Positions 6,237-11,626 of a DNA stretch of 11,626 bases are shown piece after piece (within the stretch, counting starts at the first letter, position 1; each line of letters opens with the position of its first letter). The translations under genes were made by a program, and so were the position numbers. The notes under the pieces were generated by a model. It was given only the letters and a program-made list of their open reading frames with translations, made no database searches and was not told the origin of the DNA. Location of the stretch: the NCBI GenBank assembly GCA_028712845.1, contig JAQTPO010000056.1:1-11626 (forward strand). Direction: 5' to 3'. The stretch is from Dehalococcoidales bacterium (GTDB lineage Bacteria > Chloroflexota > Dehalococcoidia > Dehalococcoidales > Fen-1064).

Positions 6237-6265
6237 AGTATGCTCGAAAACTGCTCTTTAAACAA
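6237..6265 (-). promoter_or_regulatory. Very weak candidate promoter for the ferredoxin run
   Basis: On the - strand TTGTTT (6265-6260) and CATACT (6242-6237) are 17 bases apart. The -35 box matches three of six and the -10 box four of six. It is listed because it lies between the possible terminator at 6274-6293 and the first ferredoxin gene, where a promoter would be expected if the run is transcribed separately. The rest of the 143-base gap 6216-6358 holds no gene. Confidence 0.2.
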
Positions 6266-6273
6266 AACTCGCT

Positions 6274-6293
6274 AAAAACCGGCACTTCTGCCG
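6274..6293 (-). terminator. Short possible terminator after the Isf-like gene
   Basis: On the - strand CGGCA (6293-6289) pairs with TGCCG (6284-6280) around a GAAG loop, and a run of five T residues (6278-6274) follows after one base. The stem is only 5 bp, so termination may be partial and read-through into the ferredoxin run is possible. Confidence 0.35.
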
Positions 6294-6358
6294 CTTGATC
6301 TACTATAAATATACAAAATCATGGTTATCCGGGAATGATTAAACCCGCGTTGCCGTTT

Positions 6359-6937
6359 CTACTCCTTCCCTTTTGCAAGTTGCCGTACCATCCGCACAAC
6401 ATCTTTACCCGTATTCTTAGCTTCCTCTATGGCTGACAAGCCCGGAGCGGCACCCACTCCTTTCAGCACATCGCCTTTTTCCTGACCGTAGCCAATCGCT
6501 CCCCTGACCGGTATCATTCCGAGAGCCATGAAGTAACCGATTAGAAGGTTTCGCGTCTGCGATGCGCCCACACGTCTCACTGCCAGAATCGGCGCGGCAA
6601 CTTTTCCCTTTAATCGTCTATCCATATGGAACGCATAAGTCCGGTCCATAATCGCCTTTGCCTGGGCGCTTACACTGCCGAAATATACAGGAGAACCCAA
6701 GATAATAGCATCCGCTTTTTCGAGCTTCTCATAAATCGGCTGCATATCATCTTTAATGTGGCATGTATGAGTCTGTCGGCAACTATTACACCCGTCGCAA
6801 GGCGCAATCGTTTTATTAACCACCGATATAAGTTCGGTTTCAGCCTGTGCTTCCTGTGCGGAGGCAAGCGCTTCGTTGACCAGTACTTCTGTATTGCCCC
6901 CTTTGCGTGCGCTACAAACAATGCCCAAGACCTTCAT
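6359..6937 (-). CDS. Iron-sulfur flavoprotein-like NAD(P)H-dependent FMN reductase family protein
   Basis: This 192-residue flavodoxin-fold protein has the FMN phosphate-binding loop SARKGGNT (residues 9-16) after a beta strand MKVLGIVC, and a second flavin-contacting loop GSPVYFGSVS (81-90). Between them lies the compact motif C47-x2-C50-x2-C53-x5-C59, which fits the CX2CX2CX4-7C pattern of Isf proteins, where it ligates one [4Fe-4S] cluster. Known Isf proteins pass electrons between ferredoxin and FMN and are linked to oxidative-stress defence in anaerobes. The ATG at 6937 is chosen because AAGGAG lies 9 bases upstream. A TTG 24 bases earlier would place that site inside the coding region. 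A good promoter lies at 6996-7025. It sits just upstream of the ferredoxin run on the same strand, so it may exchange electrons with those proteins (inference). Confidence 0.9.
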   Translation of the reverse strand: MKVLGIVCSARKGGNTEVLVNEALASAQEAQAETELISVVNKTIAPCDGCNSCRQTHTCHIKDDMQPIYEKLEKADAIILGSPVYFGSVSAQAKAIMDRTYAFHMDRRLKGKVAAPILAVRRVGASQTRNLLIGYFMALGMIPVRGAIGYGQEKGDVLKGVGAAPGLSAIEEAKNTGKDVVRMVRQLAKGKE

Positions 6938-6995
6938 GTCAATCGGCTCCTTCTCCGTCAATGATTTTTAAACATGAGGTGAATAATTATCCACA

Positions 6996-7025
6996 ATAAT
7001 AGAACAAGACACCTTTGGGCGTCAA
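6996..7025 (-). promoter_or_regulatory. Sigma-70-like promoter for the Isf-like gene
   Basis: On the - strand TTGACG (7025-7020) and TATTAT (7001-6996) are separated by 18 bases, each matching five of six to consensus. The predicted start is near 6989, about 50 bases before the ATG at 6937. It is one of the best promoter matches in the window. Confidence 0.6.
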
Positions 7026-7066
7026 CAAAACGAGAAAAACCATCAGCAAACACTACCCGTTTTTCA

Positions 7067-7091
7067 GCATCGGATGCAATATACCGATATT
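7067..7091. repeat. Two adjacent short inverted repeats upstream of the semialdehyde dehydrogenase gene
   Basis: GCATC-G-GATGC occupies 7067-7077, directly followed by AATAT-accg-ATATT at 7078-7091. They lie just before a TAAAAT (7097-7102) that could act as a -10 box, although no good -35 partner exists. A regulator binding here could control the dehydrogenase gene. Short repeats of this size also arise by chance. Confidence 0.3.
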
Positions 7092-7157
7092 TGATGTAAA
7101 ATGGATAAGACAATTAATGATGAATTCCAATTTTATGAAGCAGAAGGAGTAAACAGC

Positions 7158-8645
7158 ATGGCGTTTTTAGAAGAACCAATCAAGTCAGTTAAAACCATCA
7201 AGAACTACGTGAATGGAGAGTGGGTTGAATCCAAAGGCAAAGTAGTAGATGTGGTGAACCCGGCTAATTGCAAGACAATTGCCAGGGTACCCATCTCTAC
7301 CAAAGAAGAACTGGATGACGCCGTTGCCGCCGCTAAAGAAGCATTCCCGGATTGGAGAAGGACTACACCTCTAGCCAGGTCAAGGCTTCTCTTCCGCTTG
7401 AAAGAACTGGTCGAAGAAAATTTCGAAGAAGTGAGCCGCATTCAGACACAGGAACACGGCAAAACTATCGACGAATCGAGAGGCGAGACAAGACGCGGCA
7501 TTGAAAATATAGAAGTTGCCTGCGGTATTCCGACTTTGATGCAGGGCTACTACTCCGAGGATATCGCTTCCGGTATCGACGAGTGGCTCATCCCCATACC
7601 ACTAGGGGTATTTGGAGTTATCGCTCCTTTCAATTTTCCCTGGATGATCCCCCTTTGGTCGGCGCCTTATGCCGTAGCAACCGGTAACTGCGTAGTCGTC
7701 AAACCATCCAGCGAGGTACCTATCAGTCAGATGAAACTGGCAGAGCTGGTTGAAGAAGCTGGTTTCCCGCCGGGTGTGTGGAACGTGGTCAATGGCGGCA
7801 GGTCAGTAGTAAATGGTATGCTGGAACATCCCGGTATTGCCGGTATAACCTTCGTTGGCTCAACGCCTACTGGCAGGGACGTGATTTATAAAAAATGCGG
7901 TGAGACCGGCAAGAGATGCATTGCCCAGTGCGGCGCCAAGAACTTCATGACCATTATGCCGGATTGTGATGTGGACAAAACCGTCGCGGCAATGATGACC
8001 TCATTCTTCGGCAATGCAGGGCAGCGTTGTCTGGCAGCTGCTAACGCCGTTGTCATCGGCAATGATAAATTCTACAAGAGTTTTGTGGATAAAGTGCTCG
8101 AACAGGCATCCAGAATAAAGGTTGGTAACGGTCTCGATGAATCAATGCAGATGGGACCGGTTCGGGATAAAGAGAAGAAAGCGAACATTATGCGTTACAT
8201 AGAAATCGGCATTAAAGAAGGTGCAAAGCTCAGATTGGATGGCAGGAAACCGAACATTATCGGCGGCTATCCTGATACCTGCTTCCTCGGTCCCACCATC
8301 TTTGAAGACGTCGCAGCGAGTATGACCATCGCTCAGGAAGAAATCTTCGGTCCGGTAATGAGCATTATGCGTGCCAAAGACCTGAAAGAAGCCATCGCAG
8401 TCTCCAATGCCAACTCGTATGGCAATGGTCACTCTATCTTCACCCAGAACGGCAAAGCCGCCAGGGAGTTTCAATATAATATCGCCAGCGGTAATGTCGG
8501 TATCAATATCGGTATCACTGCGCCAGTCGCCTTCTTCCCCTTCAGCGGGATGAAGGACTCTTTCTTCGGAGATTTGCATACTCAGGGCAAGGAAGCCGTC
8601 CGCTTTTTCACCGAAAGCAAAGTGGTTATTCAGAGGTGGTTCTAA
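7158..8645 (+). CDS. mmsA: CoA-acylating methylmalonate-semialdehyde dehydrogenase
   Basis: This 495-residue aldehyde dehydrogenase has the length typical of MMSDH. Landmarks in order are PFNFPWMIPLW (157-167), the NAD-binding VKPSSEVP (181-188) and FVGSTPTGR (232-240), CGAKNFMTIMPD (258-269), the nucleophile Cys291 in GNAGQRCLAA, EEIFGPVMS (394-402) and PFSGMKDSFFGDLHTQG (461-477). In most hydrolytic aldehyde dehydrogenases the 258-269 position reads ELGGK, with the general-base Glu. Here the Glu is Gln257 or absent and the segment reads GAKN, as in CoA-acylating MMSDH. That enzyme turns methylmalonate or malonate semialdehyde plus CoA and NAD+ into propionyl-CoA or acetyl-CoA with CO2 release. 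AGAAGGAG lies about 8 bases before ATG 7158. An in-frame ATG at 7101 lacks such a site and would add 19 unconserved-looking residues. It is probably cotranscribed with the ferritin-like gene 18 bases downstream. Confidence 0.9.
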   Translation: MAFLEEPIKSVKTIKNYVNGEWVESKGKVVDVVNPANCKTIARVPISTKEELDDAVAAAKEAFPDWRRTTPLARSRLLFRLKELVEENFEEVSRIQTQEHGKTIDESRGETRRGIENIEVACGIPTLMQGYYSEDIASGIDEWLIPIPLGVFGVIAPFNFPWMIPLWSAPYAVATGNCVVVKPSSEVPISQMKLAELVEEAGFPPGVWNVVNGGRSVVNGMLEHPGIAGITFVGSTPTGRDVIYKKCGETGKRCIAQCGAKNFMTIMPDCDVDKTVAAMMTSFFGNAGQRCLAAANAVVIGNDKFYKSFVDKVLEQASRIKVGNGLDESMQMGPVRDKEKKANIMRYIEIGIKEGAKLRLDGRKPNIIGGYPDTCFLGPTIFEDVAASMTIAQEEIFGPVMSIMRAKDLKEAIAVSNANSYGNGHSIFTQNGKAAREFQYNIASGNVGINIGITAPVAFFPFSGMKDSFFGDLHTQGKEAVRFFTESKVVIQRWF

Positions 8646-8663
8646 AATAGGGGGATAAATTCA

Positions 8664-9095
8664 ATGATAATACACACAGCTTCAGAAGGCATCACTTTAG
8701 CTAAAAAACTGGAGAATGATTCAGCCGCATTCTATGAATCGGTAGCGCAGAAATATCCCAAAGATGCCGAAACTTTTCTGGCTATTGCCAAAGAGAATAA
8801 GAAGAATATCATCCAGACTGAGCGGGTTTACTTCGGGGTTATCAGCGATGCTATCGAGGGGAGCTATGCTTTCAATCTGGAAGCAGATGACTACACCCTG
8901 GGAATCAATATTAAAGCTAATGCGGGTTATGCTGACATCTTGAAGCAAGCGATAATGATTGAGGAAAAGATTATCAAGTTTTATACCGATGCCGCCGTAC
9001 AATCAAAATCCCTGATGGCGGATATCCCGCGGGCGTTCGAAATCATCGCCAGAAAAAGAGGCATACGGTTAGAGAAACTAAAGTCGCTTTCTTAG
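8664..9095 (+). CDS. Ferritin-like/rubrerythrin-like four-helix protein with missing metal ligands
   Basis: This 143-residue helical protein has the layout of short rubrerythrin-type ferritin-like proteins. Helix 1 is LAKKLENDSAAFYESVAQ (Glu17), helix 2 AETFLAIAKENKKN, helix 3 AIMIEEKIIKFYTDAA, and helix 4 AFEIIARKRGIRLEKL. The first and third helices keep glutamates and the Phe-Tyr pair. Where diiron members have Glu-x-x-His in helices 2 and 4, my alignment puts Asn45/Asn48 and Arg132/Arg135, so a normal diiron centre is unlikely. There is no rubredoxin domain. AGGGGGAT precedes the ATG at 8664, and the gene follows the semialdehyde dehydrogenase by 18 bases, so they probably share a transcript that ends at 9123-9156. 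It may be a structural or regulatory relative rather than an oxidase or peroxidase. Confidence 0.75.
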   Translation: MIIHTASEGITLAKKLENDSAAFYESVAQKYPKDAETFLAIAKENKKNIIQTERVYFGVISDAIEGSYAFNLEADDYTLGINIKANAGYADILKQAIMIEEKIIKFYTDAAVQSKSLMADIPRAFEIIARKRGIRLEKLKSLS

Positions 9096-9122
9096 TAATA
9101 ACTAGGACTTACACAGAAGGTA

Positions 9123-9156
9123 TAAAACACCTCTTCTATCAAGAAGAGGTGTTTTA
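9123..9156. terminator. Strong bidirectional intrinsic terminator
   Basis: A perfect 15-bp stem (9123-9137 with 9142-9156) closes on the 4-base loop ATCA. Its outer pairs are A/T, so a T run is presented on either strand. It lies 28 bases after the ferritin-like stop and 7 bases before the convergent amidohydrolase stop at 9163, so it serves both genes. Confidence 0.88.
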
Positions 9157-9162
9157 TTTAGA

Positions 9163-9999
9163 TTAGAATTTGTACAGACATAAGGCATTATCCCGCAGAA
9201 ATTTGGGGCGAACATCGTCACGTATTGGTAGCGCCTTCACGTCATTTATTGATGTCTGGAAAGTGATAGTGGGGTGACCTGAAGCCCACATAACTTTATC
9301 CTGAGCGCGACTATTCAGGTGGTGAATAAATTCAGGCGGGAAATATTTTGGACGGTATTCATTGGTCTGCAGGTAGCAGTTCGGGTATTTAATAACATTA
9401 TGAATCGCTTCTTCTACCCACGGGTGACCTAGGTGCGTCTGTACAACTTTCATCTCAGGGAAAAGATAGCAAATTTCATCCACGTACAACGGACTTTGAG
9501 TGCGAGCAAAGCCAGCCGGTCCGGGGTAGCCGACCGCAATACAGACCTTCAAATCATACTCTACTGCCAGCGAGTAAAGGGGAAACAATCTAGCGTCAGT
9601 GCAGGGCACTCCTACAAAGTACCCTGTTATCGTTATTATCTGGAGTCCTTCCTCTTTAACCAACTTCTTAATGGTGCGGACTTCGTTCATTATGCCATTG
9701 GCAATTGGATTCACACGGAAGCGCGCCAGGAACTTTCCCGGATATTTTCTCCTTAATTCTCTCACCCAATCATGCTCTTTCTCACTATGGATGCTAACCA
9801 GACCCTTCTCAACACCGGCCTCATCCATCATTTTTACCAGTTCGTCATGCGTTAGACCCCTGACAAGCCTTTCAGTTAGTCCCGGGAAAAGCGATAAAAC
9901 ACCACCTTTACCGGTGGCTTCTTCCGCAGCTTGTTCCTCTAGGTTCCGCGGCATGGGGCAAAGTATCAAACAATCAACGGCTTTGATTTCTGCAGGCAT
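9163..9999 (-). CDS. Amidohydrolase-2 (ACMSD-like) family protein with degenerate metal site
   Basis: The 278-residue protein has the TIM-barrel layout of the amidohydrolase-2/ACMSD-related family. The helix DELVKMMDEAGVEKGLVSI is at 52-70, the KYPGKFLARFRVNP strand at 85-98, PLYSLAVEYDLKVCIAVG at 140-157, THLGHPWVEEAI at 188-199 and VMWASGHPTITF at 236-247. These enzymes usually bind a divalent metal through His-x-His on strand 1, His on strands 5 and 6 and Asp on strand 8. Here strand 1 reads VDCLIL, strand 5 has Ala155 or Val156, and strand 8 reads ASGHP instead of GSDxP. Only His189 is clearly kept. It may be inactive, metal-free or use other residues (His242 is near the lost Asp). GGGAGG lies 8 bases before ATG 9999. 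It follows the AbfD-like gene after 97 bases that contain an inverted repeat. Confidence 0.8.
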   Translation of the reverse strand: MPAEIKAVDCLILCPMPRNLEEQAAEEATGKGGVLSLFPGLTERLVRGLTHDELVKMMDEAGVEKGLVSIHSEKEHDWVRELRRKYPGKFLARFRVNPIANGIMNEVRTIKKLVKEEGLQIITITGYFVGVPCTDARLFPLYSLAVEYDLKVCIAVGYPGPAGFARTQSPLYVDEICYLFPEMKVVQTHLGHPWVEEAIHNVIKYPNCYLQTNEYRPKYFPPEFIHHLNSRAQDKVMWASGHPTITFQTSINDVKALPIRDDVRPKFLRDNALCLYKF

Positions 10000-10019
10000 G
10001 GCTATTTCCTCCCTAAATT

Positions 10020-10063
10020 AACAATATTGTTCTGCCTCCACATAAGAGAAGCAGAACAATATT
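10020..10063. repeat. Inverted repeat between the AbfD-like and amidohydrolase genes: terminator/attenuator or operator
   Basis: AATATTGTTCTGC (10023-10035) is repeated inverted at 10051-10063, giving a 13-bp perfect stem around a 15-base loop. The left arm also contains a perfect 12-bp palindrome, AACAATATTGTT (10020-10031). The hairpin begins 33 bases past the AbfD-like stop on the - strand and ends 20 bases before the amidohydrolase start. The T run after the stem is poor, so it may be an attenuator or an operator rather than a full terminator. Confidence 0.55.
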
Positions 10064-10096
10064 ATCATCCGTGCACCAAACAAGACTGGATAGAAG

Positions 10097-11626
10097 TTAT
10101 TTCTTAGTAGCTTTTTCGGCTGGTTTAGCAATCTTTTTATTCAAAGCGTCGGCATCTCCGCCGCTCATACCGGCGATATACTTGACCAGCTTCTTCCTCG
10201 ACTCGATGTCATATTGCGTGGTGATAGCAATCTGCTCCATAATAGGTGAACCACCACCATGATAGTTACCCACGTTTGTGATTCCACCACTAGCTGAGCA
10301 GAGTATGTCACCCAGGTAACGCCAGAACTGCGCCTGGTCCTCCACCGACATCTTCGGACTCCGCTGGGTATATTTCATCAATTGGTCCTTGATGGCAGGA
10401 TTCATGAAATCTTTCTCATGCGGGAAGGTCGCCGTAACACCACCGGAAATATTGCAGAGAATTTCAGCTTCATGATAAACTGCTTCACCTGTCAGACAGC
10501 GCCCTACGTTGCAATAAATGGAGTGGGGAATATATGACCCTGGACCATAAGGCACGAAGCCCACGCCCGGCATATAAACTTCCGGTCTGCCAAGCTCTGA
10601 GGCAGTGAAACCTGCCGCATAACCCAGTTCGGTGGTCATGATAATCTCGGCCAGCATCTCACGAACATGGGACTCTTTCTGAATATTATTCGCCTCGGCG
10701 GCAAGAGCGGCTGTCCCCAGAATCACATCACCGATGGCCGGTTTACAACCGGAGTAAGAATGACGATGGAACAAGGCAAAGAGTAATGCCAGTGTACCAC
10801 CATGCTGCCATTCGCCGGCAAGGAAGACTCTCTCCCACGGCACGAAACAATTGTCGAATATCATGTAGGAGTCTGTGCTTCCCGGCATAAATCCACGCTT
10901 GTACTTCTCACGTGGTCGGTAATTGTGGACGGTAACTACCTGTTTCAGTCCATCCCAGTCACCGGGTACAGCGAAAGACACGGCATAGTCCTTGTCCTCG
11001 GCGCGTAATGCCCTCGTGGGCACTACCAGTACTTCGTCGGCTACCGAAGCTTCGGAAATGTGCAGTTTACAACCGCTGACGATGATGCCATCCTTCGTTC
11101 TTTCCTTGATTCTTACATAGGCATCGGGATTCGGCTGGTCGGCAGGTCTCAGCATTCTGTCGCCCTTGACATCGGTCTGGGCGCAGCAACCTATCAGGTC
11201 TTCGTTCTGGAAACGGGTCAGCCACTTCTTGAAGTTCTCGTGGTACTGGGTGGCGCCTTTGTTCTGTTTGTCCGCTTCGTATGAGACATTGTAAATAGCG
11301 TTGGTGCCATCGATACCCATGCATCTCTGGATACAACCACCGACCTTCTGGCACAGCATCCGCGTCAAATCCTGTTTCATGTGCAGGTCATGGGTGTTCT
11401 GGTGAATGTGTGTGAAGCGGTTGATTTTCTTCCCGGTGAGGTGGGAGATGGCTGTACACAATTCTTCATTTTCCGGCTTGGCGGCTTCATCGTATGTACT
11501 GCCAATGGTATCGAGACACGGCTGTTGAATCTCATCCGTGCGGTCGATTAGCTCACCGTCGTAGTATAAGTTTCGCTTCATTTTAGATAGGCCTTTGATG
11601 TACTCTTGTTTGGTTCGCATCTTCAC
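10097..11626 (-). CDS. 4-hydroxybutyryl-CoA dehydratase-like Fe-S flavoprotein (AbfD/HpaB superfamily)
   Basis: About 509 residues are visible, close to full length. The start is uncertain: the frame is open to the edge, with GTG at 11626 and ATG at 11620 (beginning MRTKQEY), and the ribosome-binding site lies outside. Numbered from the GTG, CIQRCMGID gives Cys98 and Cys102, and FHRHSYSGC gives His287 and Cys294. These match in spacing the four [4Fe-4S] ligands of Clostridium aminobutyricum AbfD (C99, C103, H292, C299). Gln100, Tyr291 and Lys295 fall at positions implicated in AbfD catalysis. Flavin-monooxygenase relatives (HpaB) lack this ligand set. AbfD dehydrates 4-hydroxybutyryl-CoA to crotonyl-CoA by a ketyl-radical route and isomerises vinylacetyl-CoA. 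One difference: the C-terminal region reads NVGNYHGGGSP, where I recall a catalytic Glu three residues before the His. An Fe-S dehydratase-like enzyme is well supported; the substrate may not be 4-hydroxybutyryl-CoA. Confidence 0.85.
   Translation of the reverse strand: MKMRTKQEYIKGLSKMKRNLYYDGELIDRTDEIQQPCLDTIGSTYDEAAKPENEELCTAISHLTGKKINRFTHIHQNTHDLHMKQDLTRMLCQKVGGCIQRCMGIDGTNAIYNVSYEADKQNKGATQYHENFKKWLTRFQNEDLIGCCAQTDVKGDRMLRPADQPNPDAYVRIKERTKDGIIVSGCKLHISEASVADEVLVVPTRALRAEDKDYAVSFAVPGDWDGLKQVVTVHNYRPREKYKRGFMPGSTDSYMIFDNCFVPWERVFLAGEWQHGGTLALLFALFHRHSYSGCKPAIGDVILGTAALAAEANNIQKESHVREMLAEIIMTTELGYAAGFTASELGRPEVYMPGVGFVPYGPGSYIPHSIYCNVGRCLTGEAVYHEAEILCNISGGVTATFPHEKDFMNPAIKDQLMKYTQRSPKMSVEDQAQFWRYLGDILCSASGGITNVGNYHGGGSPIMEQIAITTQYDIESRKKLVKYIAGMSGGDADALNKKIAKPAEKATKK

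Noticed and set aside
6938..6961. TTG start extending the Isf-like protein by 8 residues
   Set aside because: The AAGGAG ribosome-binding site would lie inside the coding sequence. The ATG at 6937 has it at 9 bases, and the family begins with the flavodoxin first strand MKVLGI.
7101..7157. Upstream in-frame ATG for the semialdehyde dehydrogenase
   Set aside because: It has no ribosome-binding site and overlaps the possible -10 box. AGAAGGAG is correctly spaced only for the ATG at 7158.
8142..8579. 145-codon open frame on the - strand
   Set aside because: It is a shadow of the semialdehyde dehydrogenase. The opposite strand encodes conserved catalytic segments throughout.
10097..11626. Reading this gene simply as 4-hydroxyphenylacetate 3-monooxygenase
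   Set aside because: The CxxxC and HxxxxxxC ligand spacing matches the Fe-S dehydratase branch, not the flavin monooxygenases.

Overview
The window reads as a chromosomal piece of an anaerobic bacterium with CoA-ester and iron-sulfur metabolism. GC is moderate and most genes have clear Shine-Dalgarno sites. The evidence for anaerobic life is a 4-hydroxybutyryl-CoA-dehydratase-like Fe-S/flavin enzyme, an Isf-type iron-sulfur flavoprotein, three cysteine-rich multi-cluster ferredoxin-like proteins and a ferritin-like protein. This mixture would fit a Chloroflexota (Dehalococcoidia-like) or similar anaerobe, but no phylogenetic marker is present, so the lineage is only a low-confidence guess.

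Layout from left to right. At 1-422 is the 3' end of a DedA-family membrane protein (+). At 461-537 is tRNA-Arg(UCU) with encoded CCA and its own candidate promoter, followed by a strong hairpin terminator at 551-592. At 645-872 is a 75-residue unknown membrane protein (-). At 1046-1864 is a crotonase-fold protein (+) that lacks both canonical catalytic glutamates. From 6215 down to 1920 (-) lies a tightly packed run of five genes, probably one operon: two 4Fe-4S proteins joined by a TGATG overlap, a third 4Fe-4S protein with an N-terminal winged-helix-like segment, a haloalkane-dehalogenase-type alpha/beta hydrolase, and an unknown 126-residue protein joined to it by an ATGA overlap. Upstream of the run, at 6359-6937 (-), is an Isf-like flavoprotein with its own promoter and a possible weak terminator. 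Divergent from it (+) are a CoA-acylating methylmalonate-semialdehyde dehydrogenase (7158-8645) and a ferritin-like protein (8664-9095). These end at a perfect 15-bp bidirectional terminator. Beyond it (-) are an amidohydrolase-fold protein that has lost most metal ligands (9163-9999), an inverted repeat, and the AbfD/HpaB-family enzyme (10097 to the window edge).

How they may work together (inference). The AbfD-like dehydratase, crotonase and semialdehyde dehydrogenase all act on, or produce, CoA thioesters, which suggests anaerobic breakdown of organic acids or ring-derived acids. The ferredoxin-like proteins and Isf-like protein would move low-potential electrons. The hydrolase embedded in the ferredoxin run is the least expected partner. 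That five-gene unit is the best candidate in the window for an undescribed system. Several proteins (crotonase, ferritin-like, amidohydrolase) keep their fold signatures but lack canonical active-site residues, so their names describe family, not activity. No mobile element, CRISPR array or gene-free stretch over 300 bases was seen.
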